43,805 bases of DNA from Euryarchaeota archaeon UBA173 (GTDB lineage Archaea; Thermoplasmatota; Poseidoniia; Poseidoniales; Thalassarchaeaceae), in contig DAJH01000040.1 of the NCBI GenBank assembly GCA_002498925.1, positions 1 to 43,805 of the forward strand, given 5' to 3'. Within the stretch, counting starts at the first letter, position 1, and each line of letters opens with the position of its first letter. A model generated the notes under the pieces. It searched no databases. It had not been told where the DNA came from and was given only the letters and a program-made list of their open reading frames with translations. Shown piece after piece: positions 23,887-32,566 of the stretch. Made by a program: the position numbers and the translations under genes.

Positions 23887-25879
23887 TGCTATCACACTCA
23901 AAGCATGTAAGCCTAAGTGGCCTAACATCGGAATCAACCGATATGGAATTTCCACAGGATGGACAATTGACCCTCCCTCCTCCTTTACCATTTCTTTCAG
24001 CTCTCTCAATCTTAGGTGAAAGTAAGGAAATTGGGAATACTAGAAGTATACTGAAAAGGACTAATCCCAATACCATCTGCATTGGGAGCCCCAGGAAGTA
24101 AATCGCGAAAGACATCAGTCCCATCGTTGCAACTGTTACCATCGTTGGGAATCTAGACCTTTTCCTAGTTGCATTCAATCCCATCCCGATAGCTGCACAC
24201 AGTGCTAGAACCATTATTCCGGAACCAACTAGAACGCTGAACATAGGATTTCCAGTGGGCGTAAATTCAACGCGGAAGTCTAAATCTAGATCAATCTCCC
24301 CTTCGTTAATTGAAATTGTCTCTTGCACAATCCACCTCCTGTGAGAGTATTCTATGCCTTCCGAAGAAACCACGCCAACGTCCTGAAGCATCGATCCTTT
24401 CAGCTCAACCGAGATGCCTATTGCTGTCCAGTATTCTTCCAGCGATGGACGGACAAAATCCTCGACCAATAACTGCCTTTCACCCTCACTTACGAGGTAT
24501 GACGTCGAAATCGAAATCGATATTGTATCCGAACTGAAACCCCTCGTCCCGCCCATGTCGATATTTACTTCTGTTGGACCAAGATCAATTGGATCGACTC
24601 CAAGTATCGACTCAGCTTCGATAAACATCCCATTGGAAAGGAATGAGCGCATATCTGAGGTAGACCCCGTAAGGTAGCCAGTTAGGGCTACTAACTCAGA
24701 GTCATCAACCATCCCATTATTGTAATCCGATTGTGGAATTGAACTTGAATATGACTTCAGATTCCTCCACCAGCTACTGGATTCCAAGCTAGAATTTCCA
24801 ATGTTGTCCAGCCCCCACCTCATCCATTGGGACATGGCGCCACCGAACTCAAGAGTTACATCCCTTTCCGTACTGTCGCCTTTCCATTCAGCATTTATTT
24901 TCACAGATAAGTCAGTCCCGCCAGTCCTTAGCGGCTCATTGGCAGGATACCAGGTCCCACCTCCTCCGCCATCATCTCCAACAGTAATTGAATGCGTCAT
25001 ATTGGCCTCTATCCTGAGTCCATCTTGTGGCTCAAGGTGAAAATCTACCCGGTAAGTCCCTCCCTCTGTTCCTTCTGGGATGTTCCAAACGAATGTGACC
25101 TCAACTCCGTTCTCCACTAGCGTCGCCACTGGCTTCTCACTGACTTCGGAGTTTTGTACAGAAATACCACCCATTGATGCTGACCACATCCTATCATCAA
25201 ATCCGGACGAAAGGAGTATTGGGAAGTAAACTAGAGTCCCACTAACACTGGCATCCCTCATTTGAACCCCAACTAGGGGCATTCTTACTGAGATACTGGA
25301 TTTCTTATCCTCGGACCCCCACAGGAAGTTAACCCCTGCATTGTCACCCGGTTGATTGAATCCAAGTAGTTGCACGTTCAAGGTAATCTCAACCAAATCT
25401 CCATCATTCACCTCTCCAGCCTCGACACCCACTGGTATCTGTAAATCCCCTTCTCCGGTGATGTATGGATTGATTCCCTCCGAACTGCCCTGATAGAAAG
25501 AGCCCCCAATCCTCACTTCTAGAGTAGCATTGATGTTTACACCCACTGCTCCTTGGACCTCGTATGGGATAGTAAACTCCCAAGTCGAATCGGGATGACT
25601 TCCCTCAGAGCCCCATACTACCCCCCACTTTCCAACTTCTATTGGTTGGAAAACTTGTGTAACTAGGGCCGACTCAACCTCATCAAGTTCCGAATCGAAG
25701 GGAGTCAACGTCCCTATGTCTGCTTCTCCAAGCAAAAACAACTCGAAATCATCTGAGTTGCAGCAGGTGGATTGCTGTCCTGCCACTTGGGGGATGGGGG
25801 AGAGAACTGTGACCATCAGCGTCATACAAAGGAGAACAGCGTAGCGACCCCGTACATCCCCCATATGCCTACGTCCCAT
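23870..25879 (-). CDS. surface protein with three C-terminal membrane helices and a zinc ribbon
   Basis: The product has 669 residues. The signal peptide includes RGRYAVLLCMTLMVTVLSP, with likely cleavage after VAGQ. CCNSDD follows at the mature start. About 500 extracellular residues of beta-rich sequence carry one Gly run (VGDDGGGGGTWYP). Three hydrophobic helices (MFSVLVGSGIMVLALCAAIG, VTVATMGLMSFAIYFLGLP, MVLGLVLFSILLVFPISLL) are followed by a basic linker and a zinc ribbon with CPSCG and CFEC at the very C-terminus. The combination of an ectodomain, three helices and a cytoplasmic ribbon is not one I can name. An ATG at 25864 is an alternative start. A minus-strand TATA-like sequence (CTAAATAG, 25913-25920) would give a leader of about 10-25 bases. 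Confidence 0.65.
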   Translation of the reverse strand: MGRRHMGDVRGRYAVLLCMTLMVTVLSPIPQVAGQQSTCCNSDDFELFLLGEADIGTLTPFDSELDEVESALVTQVFQPIEVGKWGVVWGSEGSHPDSTWEFTIPYEVQGAVGVNINATLEVRIGGSFYQGSSEGINPYITGEGDLQIPVGVEAGEVNDGDLVEITLNVQLLGFNQPGDNAGVNFLWGSEDKKSSISVRMPLVGVQMRDASVSGTLVYFPILLSSGFDDRMWSASMGGISVQNSEVSEKPVATLVENGVEVTFVWNIPEGTEGGTYRVDFHLEPQDGLRIEANMTHSITVGDDGGGGGTWYPANEPLRTGGTDLSVKINAEWKGDSTERDVTLEFGGAMSQWMRWGLDNIGNSSLESSSWWRNLKSYSSSIPQSDYNNGMVDDSELVALTGYLTGSTSDMRSFLSNGMFIEAESILGVDPIDLGPTEVNIDMGGTRGFSSDTISISISTSYLVSEGERQLLVEDFVRPSLEEYWTAIGISVELKGSMLQDVGVVSSEGIEYSHRRWIVQETISINEGEIDLDLDFRVEFTPTGNPMFSVLVGSGIMVLALCAAIGMGLNATRKRSRFPTMVTVATMGLMSFAIYFLGLPMQMVLGLVLFSILLVFPISLLSPKIERAERNGKGGGRVNCPSCGNSISVDSDVRPLRLTCFECDSIIRIE

Positions 25880-25949
25880 CTAAACAACTTGAATACAACC
25901 CCTGTGAGGGCACTATTTAGTCGATAATGTCAATTGTAAACATCAGCCA

Positions 25950-27680
25950 CTATCTATGAAGCCATGACATCACTATGGCGCCGTTATTCGGAATCTCCTT
26001 TATTTTTGCAAAACCGATCCTTTCCAGTTGAACTACCATCCCTTCTACGAGTTCATAGTCCTCAATGACCCCGGAAACTTTCCGAATCTCATCCATCTGT
26101 GGAATTTCTAGAACAGCCTCCCTGGAAATTTCTAATGGTAGCCAGTGAGCAATTGTCCGCCTGTCGGTTCTTTCATTGGAAATCACTTCAGCGACTCCAT
26201 CTACGATCTTCACATCTGCAAATCCCTTCAGTCTGATATCAACAACGTCAATATCATCCCCCTCTAGATAGATTCTTTCTGAGATTGCGCCCCATTCCCT
26301 CATCCCAGATACGGTACCATCGGGATGTTTTGGCACCGAAACTTCAGCGACGTAATTTTCAACCGCATCGGGAATTTTAATTTTCATCTCAATAGGCCCC
26401 CTAACGAAGCTTCGACGTTCAGAGCCCGAGTCTATTGTGCTGGAATTCTTAGCCTCTATGCTCTGCATCGGTATCGAGATGTCTTTCTGCGTAAGCCCAA
26501 GCTCCAACCAGAATTCCCTAATGGCCTCCGGTGAGAACCCTCTTTTCCTTAGAGAGGAGATAGTTGGCAGCCTTGGGTCGTCCCATCCTGAGTATTTCCC
26601 CTCCGAAATATCCATCCTCATTCCAGATGTCGAGAAGCCACCAAACTCCAGGACCTTGACCCTTCCCCAATAGAGAGTTTCTGGGTAGTCCCATCCAAAG
26701 TGACCATACAGAATTGTTTGCTTTCGAGTGCTATCCATTAGGTCCTTACCCCTGACGATGTGAGTGACTCCTTGGAGATGATCTTCAATAGCACTCTGGA
26801 AGTCTAGTAGAGGCCATACTTTGTACTTCTCTCCAACCATTGGGTGTGGTGTGTGTTGGATTCTCAATGCAGGCCAATCCCTTAGTGCGGGGTTGGGTAG
26901 GTCTAGGGAAGTTTTCACCCGAATAACTGCCTCTCCCTCGGGAATCTTGCCGGAGACCATCGATTTCCAGAGATCTAGATTCAATGATACATCATTATCC
27001 CTGCAGGGGCACTCATCCTTATTATCTCGCAGAGTCTTGAAACTTTGTGCGGTACAACTGCAGGAATACCCGAAGCCCTCGGAAATCATCTTCTCAGCAT
27101 ATTCGAGATAAATGGGCATCCTGTCACTAGCCCTGATGACTACATCGGCCTTCTTTCCCGAAATCCACTCGTACTCTTCCTCTATCTGAGCGTATGCGGT
27201 CGGCTCAGGGGGCTTGACTTTAGTATCCGTATCGTCAAATCTCAGAACCACCCGTCCCCCGTTTATTTTGGCTAGTTCAGAATTGATTACGACGCCCCGA
27301 GAATGCCCGAGTGTCAATGGCCCATTCGGATTGGGCGCGAATCTCAATGTTGCCTCCCCCTCAATACCATTTGGAAGCTCTGGGAGTCCAGTTCTCTTCT
27401 TCTGCTTCTCCCTATGCAGGGCTTCCGGATTAGTATCTTCCAGTAATTTCCTTACTGCATCCACTCCTTCCAAACTAGCTATTTCATTAGCTTCGTCCAC
27501 AAGAAGCTGCACAAGCCCCCTAAGCTCCCTTGCCTTCGGCCTCAGCTCCTTCATCTCGGACAGGAGTCTACCAAGTACACTGCCAGCCTGCCCCTCGCCA
27601 TTGTATTCTACAGCGTTCTGCAGTGCATACTTACGTACTGCCTGGATTATCTCATTACTCCAGGCCTCAGATTCGCTCAT
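25950..27680 (-). CDS. gltX: glutamyl-tRNA synthetase, archaeal (non-discriminating-branch) type
   Basis: The product has 576 residues. After a ~100-residue N-terminal extension typical of archaeal/eukaryotic enzymes, the class I core begins TLRFAPNPNGPLTLGHSRG, where LGHSRG is the HIGH equivalent (about 124-129). FDDTDTKVKPP matches the family DTDP(R)xxP region. A Cys cluster (YSCSCTAQSF … ECPCRDND) looks like the zinc-binding insert. FSTSGMRMDISEGKYSGWD near residue 353 is the KMSKS-loop region, followed by DDPRLPTI. The C-terminal part is the beta-barrel anticodon-binding domain shared with GlnRS. It charges tRNA-Glu and, since archaea lack GlnRS, probably also tRNA-Gln. The gene lies 42 bases after rnhB on the same strand. 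Confidence 0.93.
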   Translation of the reverse strand: MSESEAWSNEIIQAVRKYALQNAVEYNGEGQAGSVLGRLLSEMKELRPKARELRGLVQLLVDEANEIASLEGVDAVRKLLEDTNPEALHREKQKKRTGLPELPNGIEGEATLRFAPNPNGPLTLGHSRGVVINSELAKINGGRVVLRFDDTDTKVKPPEPTAYAQIEEEYEWISGKKADVVIRASDRMPIYLEYAEKMISEGFGYSCSCTAQSFKTLRDNKDECPCRDNDVSLNLDLWKSMVSGKIPEGEAVIRVKTSLDLPNPALRDWPALRIQHTPHPMVGEKYKVWPLLDFQSAIEDHLQGVTHIVRGKDLMDSTRKQTILYGHFGWDYPETLYWGRVKVLEFGGFSTSGMRMDISEGKYSGWDDPRLPTISSLRKRGFSPEAIREFWLELGLTQKDISIPMQSIEAKNSSTIDSGSERRSFVRGPIEMKIKIPDAVENYVAEVSVPKHPDGTVSGMREWGAISERIYLEGDDIDVVDIRLKGFADVKIVDGVAEVISNERTDRRTIAHWLPLEISREAVLEIPQMDEIRKVSGVIEDYELVEGMVVQLERIGFAKIKEIPNNGAIVMSWLHR

Positions 27681-27722
27681 ATTCGTTACTGGGCCACCGC
27701 CACTCCTTCTTTGTGATTCCCG

Positions 27723-28460
27723 TCATCCCCAGTCCCCAAGTGTTGATTGCGAGGTAATCTTCCCGTCCCCGGACCGTGAAGGTATTGGGGTTCCGTGGAC
27801 TTCGTACCAAGATTCAGCAACAGTCTTCCAACTCCATCTGAGGCAATCGTGAGGCAACTCTCCTGAAACTAGTTCTCGTACGGCCAACCTTGTTTTGGGA
27901 TCCGATGGATATCCGGACCCCACGTCCAGTCCCAAATCCCTTGAAAGCTCACCAATTCTAGAGTCCCTCTCGATTTTAGCAATAATGCTAGCTGCACTAG
28001 TAACAATGTCCAATGAATCCATACCGTGCCTTGATTCAATATCCCACTGCTTCCAACCTTCCCCCAGTTCAATGGAGACCCTTTTCCCGAACCTGTCTTC
28101 ATCAACGTCACAAGCATCGACTTTCAGATGTCCACTATTCTCTGGATCCGCACTCAATTCCAATGCCTCAGAAAATAACTTCACTTCCAGACTGTTCAAA
28201 TCTGAATTTATGCTGTTGTAGTCTATCCTTGAAGGTTCACAGACAGCAAGTCCGACCCCCCATCCCCTATTCTCAACCTCTCTAATTATGTCATTATAGA
28301 CACTCTCTCTTTTACTAGATGAGAGGGCCTTCGAGTCCATTGCCCCGGTCGCTTTTATGAATTCTAAGTCTTCGGATGGAACGCAAAGTGAGCAAACGAC
28401 CAATGGGCCCAATGCCGGGCCCCTGCCAGCCTCATCTATCCCTGCCCTAGGGCTTCTCAT
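27723..28460 (-). CDS. rnhB: ribonuclease HII
   Basis: The product has 245 residues. The family start GIDEAGRGPALGPLVV provides Asp9 and Glu10. MDSKALSSSKRE matches the DSK-L block. KVDACDVDEDRF and ASIIAKIERDSRI supply the other two acidic residues of the active site. The enzyme cuts RNA in RNA/DNA hybrids, removing Okazaki primers and misincorporated ribonucleotides. The ATG overlaps the TGA of the upstream surface-protein gene (ATGA), so the two are translationally close. The length fits the archaeal form. Confidence 0.95.
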   Translation of the reverse strand: MRSPRAGIDEAGRGPALGPLVVCSLCVPSEDLEFIKATGAMDSKALSSSKRESVYNDIIREVENRGWGVGLAVCEPSRIDYNSINSDLNSLEVKLFSEALELSADPENSGHLKVDACDVDEDRFGKRVSIELGEGWKQWDIESRHGMDSLDIVTSAASIIAKIERDSRIGELSRDLGLDVGSGYPSDPKTRLAVRELVSGELPHDCLRWSWKTVAESWYEVHGTPIPSRSGDGKITSQSTLGDWG

Positions 28461-30523
28461 ATCTCGAGGTCAAAGTCAGAAGGAACTTCATCATCACTGC
28501 TGGAATCAACTCGATTACCGGTTTCACCAGGAACTTCCAATATTTCGTTATCTGGGTGAAGAATATCATCACCTGTGAGCTCATCTGCTATCCTCATCGC
28601 CTCCTGGATGTCGTCTTCTGTTTGTGCCTTATCCAAAATATTGCTCGCTTCACTGACAATCCTCCCATCCGGCGACTCAAGAGGTTTCTCGGAAACCCCT
28701 CCCGATTTTTCCATGAAGTTAGTTTTGAATTCTGAATGGGGCAAAATCGGACTTTCAATAACGCCTGTTTCTACGACTTCTTCTTTCTTAAATCGTGAAA
28801 TCCATTCCTCGGCCTTTCCAGTTTCAAGTCCCTTCGCCTCTCTGGGGTTTTCCATTTCCCTAGACCTGATCGATAATGCCTTCACCACTCCTGCCGTACC
28901 AATGACCACTACGACGATGATTAGGGAAATCTCTAGCCACTTATTCATCCATTTGACCACAATCTCTCTTATCCCATCTTCAACAGGGGGCGGATCATCA
29001 ATCTCCGCGCCAGGAATTATTGCCATTTCCGTGCCCGTGAATATTATTGATGGGTCCCTAGTTGACCTAACTTCTACTGTTAATATGGCCTGGGATTCTA
29101 TAGGGGCAACATCCGGAACTATCATCCAAGAAATGAAAGAAACAGATTCTCCAGATTGGACATCCAGCAGTTCGAAGGACCTAGGTGCACCGGAGCTCGA
29201 GTCAAAACTCGAACCGACCGGGGGTATGAAGCAGAAATCAGTAACTACGTTAGAATCAAGATTCGCAACTATCCCATCCGGGCCATTACCAGAATTCATT
29301 AAAGTCCAAGTTGAAGTCAAATTATTTCCTTCAACAATCTCCGAAGTTGCCATCTCTAAGGTCCAACTGAAGTAATCCCCAGAAACTATGGTGAATGATA
29401 CATATCCAGGGGACCAATCATCGACAATCAGTTGCACTGTAACATAAGCGGTCTTTCCAGACTCTGTTCCTTCAGCAACTGTTGCATTTATCGATATCCC
29501 GCCAACAGAGTTTCCTGGAGCTATTGTATAGCCACTCTCCGTGAAACCAATGTCGATCCACTCTTCCCCTCCAATCAGATTTAGGTCGAATCTCGAGACA
29601 ACGTCACCCGTATTTGAAATCTCCAAGACTATCTCACAGAATTCTCCGGGAGTAGTTTCTGAATCTGAACACCCATCGCCGGACTTCTCGATTTCCCCGC
29701 CAACCCTTGGAACTATGTTTACGCCTTGGACAGATTTGGATACCGAATCAGGGGATGCCTCGCTCCAAACTAACGCCTCGAAAAATAGAACTCCTTCGTT
29801 ATCCGATGGCGAGTCTATCTGAATTCTTGCCGCAACAGTCCCATTGGGTGGAACGTTTTCAAGTTGCCATCTGTCAATTACAGAAGCACTCCAACCATCA
29901 TAGGAGAAGAATAAATCCGATTGACCGACAGGTTCAGATTCGGAATCTAAGGGTATTATTTCCAGTTCCAAGTTCCTCCATGAGTTACCCTCATTCCTAA
30001 GTGTTATTTCGAAAATATCAGTACTTCCAGGCTCTATGGAAGAAACCCCCCCTCCCTCTACAATGGCCGCACCATCGAAGAATCCATACCTGAGTGAGAA
30101 GTTATACCAATCCGACGAAATATTATCCAATGATTGCACCATCATAGAAAATTGATGGAGGGATTCCGATAGGGGAAGCCCTCCCGAAACCGAAGGGGCC
30201 CCGATGGAAAAACCAACCCATGCCGTAGACTCTGGTGATAATTCGTAAAGATGCCCCAGGGATGGACTTTCCAGGTTGCTCCAAGAAATATTCCATCCCA
30301 CAGGGCCGGAAATTGAAACTATGGCGCCATCACTAAACTCCTCATTATTCGTGAAATTTACATTTATCCCTATCTCCGAGCCAGGATCAATGTCGAAGAT
30401 TGAACCAGACTCGACACCAAACGTAGTGCCTACCTCGTCTACAGCTTCTTGTGCCCCCGCGGTGAATGAAAATGATAGCACCACTAGTGCCACCAAAGGT
30501 AGAGTCCTCCCTCTCACAAACAC
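28457..30523 (-). CDS. membrane-anchored surface protein with Ig-like/NEW3-type repeats
   Basis: The product has 688 residues if translation begins at GTG 30523 (read MFVRGRTLPLVALVVLSF), which gives a standard signal peptide cleaved near AGAQ. The frame stays open to a TTG at 30604, but that adds 27 unconserved residues before the signal and leaves only two bases to the divergent gene. The ectodomain contains repeated beta-sandwich units with phrases like EITLRNEGNSWRNLELEI and EISNTGDVVSRFDLNL, typical of CARDB/NEW3-like domains in archaeal surface proteins. One membrane helix (WLEISLIIVVVVIGTAGVV) is followed by an acidic cytoplasmic tail of ~140 residues. Function is unknown. It is the first gene of a run with rnhB and gltX. 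Confidence 0.75.
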   Translation of the reverse strand: MFVRGRTLPLVALVVLSFSFTAGAQEAVDEVGTTFGVESGSIFDIDPGSEIGINVNFTNNEEFSDGAIVSISGPVGWNISWSNLESPSLGHLYELSPESTAWVGFSIGAPSVSGGLPLSESLHQFSMMVQSLDNISSDWYNFSLRYGFFDGAAIVEGGGVSSIEPGSTDIFEITLRNEGNSWRNLELEIIPLDSESEPVGQSDLFFSYDGWSASVIDRWQLENVPPNGTVAARIQIDSPSDNEGVLFFEALVWSEASPDSVSKSVQGVNIVPRVGGEIEKSGDGCSDSETTPGEFCEIVLEISNTGDVVSRFDLNLIGGEEWIDIGFTESGYTIAPGNSVGGISINATVAEGTESGKTAYVTVQLIVDDWSPGYVSFTIVSGDYFSWTLEMATSEIVEGNNLTSTWTLMNSGNGPDGIVANLDSNVVTDFCFIPPVGSSFDSSSGAPRSFELLDVQSGESVSFISWMIVPDVAPIESQAILTVEVRSTRDPSIIFTGTEMAIIPGAEIDDPPPVEDGIREIVVKWMNKWLEISLIIVVVVIGTAGVVKALSIRSREMENPREAKGLETGKAEEWISRFKKEEVVETGVIESPILPHSEFKTNFMEKSGGVSEKPLESPDGRIVSEASNILDKAQTEDDIQEAMRIADELTGDDILHPDNEILEVPGETGNRVDSSSDDEVPSDFDLEI

Positions 30524-30606
30524 CCCTAGATGCCGAGTGATTTCATTCCTGCCCCCATATGGCCCATTTACGGAGCATTCATGAGGTTGGGTGCCGTTCG
30601 CCAATC

Positions 30607-30792
30607 ATGACACCGGTATGGCCGTTCTCCAGAAAGAAATCCAAACCGCGCAAGGTAAAGCCAATCGAGGACAAGCCCGTCGTCAACTATGAGCGTCCGT
30701 CAGAAGACGATCAAAAGAGTAAGTTGGAAGACAGAAGCCACCTCGAAGACAAGGACTTCCTTGATGCGATGGCTCTTCTAGAGGACAAGTAA
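30607..30792 (+). CDS. small highly charged hypothetical protein
   Basis: The product has 61 residues from ATG 30607 (MTPVWPFSRKKSKPRKVK). A basic N-terminus is followed by an acidic stretch with the repeated phrase LEDRSHLEDKDF and a final LLEDK. There is no membrane span or Cys. Composition suggests a disordered protein or a partner-binding helix. The frame also extends back to 30559 with an in-frame ATG, but that start overlaps the upstream divergent region. The stop lies ten bases from the convergent pheT stop. Confidence 0.5.
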   Translation: MTPVWPFSRKKSKPRKVKPIEDKPVVNYERPSEDDQKSKLEDRSHLEDKDFLDAMALLEDK

Positions 30793-30802
30793 TTGTTGTA
30801 AC

Positions 30803-32557
30803 TTAGAGAACAGGGTCGGGTATTGCCCTGGCTAGCTTTTCAACATCAAACTCACCGGCGTGTATTGGTGATTTTAATCCAAATTCATTGGAGACTCCGG
30901 GATCTATCTCGCCGAATTGCCCTACCTCCACTCCATCGATAATTACCCGGGCCCCCCTTCCAACTATCCAAGGCCCATCTCCCGCATCCATCGGCAGATA
31001 TTCGATCAGATCCAAGGCCCCGCCCAAATCTCTGACTAATGCCTGTGTGATGCCCTTCGCAGAAGCGAATCCACCACCAACCTCAGCACACGCCCAAGAA
31101 GCACTCGTCCTATTCTTCGAATCGCGGACTACCTCGCCTAGCTCGTAAACCCTCTGCGGTAACTCGTGATGCCTATTGGAAGAGAGTAATCTGAGTAGGG
31201 ATGGCAGGATGAATTGACGCATCATGGTGTGATCCATCGTAATGGGATTGGAAATTATTGAAGATCCCCCTCTTTCTTTCCACCTCATAATCTCAAATTG
31301 ATCTCTTTTATTGGACAGAGTGAGGCTCTGAGTCTCTTGTAGTCCAACCGCTCTGAAGCTGGCCCTGATCCTGCGATTAATTTGAGAAGAAGGAAGTGGC
31401 ACAGCATCAATGTGTACGGAAGACAACCTCTGGGGGAGATTGCCGTAGCCGAATCCTATGGCAATGTCCTCGATAATATCTACTGGATGCATAATGTCAC
31501 TACGCCACCTCGGCATTGAGATGATGTGTTCCTTCTCACCCACAACACAATCTGCCCATCTCTCGGATCTTTCAGAACCCTCCGTGACAGTCCTAGTCTC
31601 AATCAACTCTCCGCCCATCTTCGAAATAGATTCAGAAATCTCAGCTTCTCCTAACTTAATTCCAAGTATCTTCTCCACTAGTTTTCCAGGGACTCTGTGA
31701 CTCTTTTTGTCGAAATTGGGTGTGATAATCACATCACTGTTCCACCCCGATATTTCGACGCTCTCCACCTTGCCACCCAATTCTGAAAGAGACAGACAAA
31801 CCAGTAATAGGCATGCCTCACAAGCGCGGGCATCGGTTCCTGTGACATCTATGAAGAAGTCAGTAGTGCCCTCGTTTACAGTGGTGTTATCTCCATTAAT
31901 TATTGGGGGAAATGAGAGGATATCATCGTTCGAATCAACGATGATTGGGAAACGACTCATTCCATCCATTAGGTGGGCGTATTCTATTCCCTTGGGATGC
32001 TGTGTAAGGACCTCCGAGATGCTCATTTCATTTTCCGAAGCTAGCGGCACGAATGAGTATCCATCGTCCACAGTTTCATATCGGAATGGTGGCTGTAGTT
32101 TAGATAGGTCATGAACACCTATCGACGATAGAGACCTCTTCCTGCCCAGTGTGAGGTGCAACTTCTCTTGATGGTCCATTATTGATTGAATGAATGCATC
32201 TTTCTCAGAGTCATTTGATCCAGTGTCCACACCCCTCACCACTGCAGCAAAAATCACAGGCCTAACATCCTCCAGGGATTTGTCAACATCAATCTTTATT
32301 CCACTACTAATCACTTCAACGTCACTTACTGTGTCATGAGCACCCATGAATGAGCGAGCAGCCCTAGCCATTGTTTCGTGACCAAGTAAGTCTGGCCTGT
32401 CTGGAAAAACCTCAATTTCAATTTCTTCCTCATTGAATCCCTCTACTGGACAACCAATATCCGGAAGAAAGTCTGGCCATCTTTCTCTTTGGTGGTTGAA
32501 GTTGTTAATTCTCTGAATCCTCTCTATCACAGAATGCTGGAGGCTAATGGTCGGCAT
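30803..32557 (-). CDS. pheT: phenylalanyl-tRNA synthetase beta subunit
   Basis: The product has 584 residues. It starts MPTISLQHSVIERI. EEEIEIEVFPDRPDLLGHETMARAARSF matches the archaeal PheT N-terminal block (family: DRPDLLSxxGLARxL). Middle sections correspond to the B3/4 domain and the B5 domain (HRVPGKLVEKILGIKL … WRSDIMHPVDIIEDIAIGFGYGNL). The C-terminal half is the catalytic-like module with RVYELGEVVRD and GRGARVIIDGVEVGQFGEID. It pairs with PheS to charge tRNA-Phe; pheS is not in the window. A TGAGG sequence overlapping the upstream gene's stop serves as Shine-Dalgarno before ATG 32557, so the two genes are probably co-transcribed. Confidence 0.95.
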   Translation of the reverse strand: MPTISLQHSVIERIQRINNFNHQRERWPDFLPDIGCPVEGFNEEEIEIEVFPDRPDLLGHETMARAARSFMGAHDTVSDVEVISSGIKIDVDKSLEDVRPVIFAAVVRGVDTGSNDSEKDAFIQSIMDHQEKLHLTLGRKRSLSSIGVHDLSKLQPPFRYETVDDGYSFVPLASENEMSISEVLTQHPKGIEYAHLMDGMSRFPIIVDSNDDILSFPPIINGDNTTVNEGTTDFFIDVTGTDARACEACLLLVCLSLSELGGKVESVEISGWNSDVIITPNFDKKSHRVPGKLVEKILGIKLGEAEISESISKMGGELIETRTVTEGSERSERWADCVVGEKEHIISMPRWRSDIMHPVDIIEDIAIGFGYGNLPQRLSSVHIDAVPLPSSQINRRIRASFRAVGLQETQSLTLSNKRDQFEIMRWKERGGSSIISNPITMDHTMMRQFILPSLLRLLSSNRHHELPQRVYELGEVVRDSKNRTSASWACAEVGGGFASAKGITQALVRDLGGALDLIEYLPMDAGDGPWIVGRGARVIIDGVEVGQFGEIDPGVSNEFGLKSPIHAGEFDVEKLARAIPDPVL

Positions 32558-32566
32558 TACAAAACC

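Noticed and set aside
27214..27852. 212-codon open frame on the plus strand opposite gltX and rnhB
   Set aside because: Both opposite genes are unambiguous enzymes; the frame has no domain and no plausible start signals.
28575..29375. 266-codon open frame on the plus strand opposite the surface protein at 28457-30523
   Set aside because: The minus-strand protein has a signal peptide, repeats and a membrane helix. The plus-strand translation is Ser/Thr/Ile-rich, as expected of an antisense shadow.
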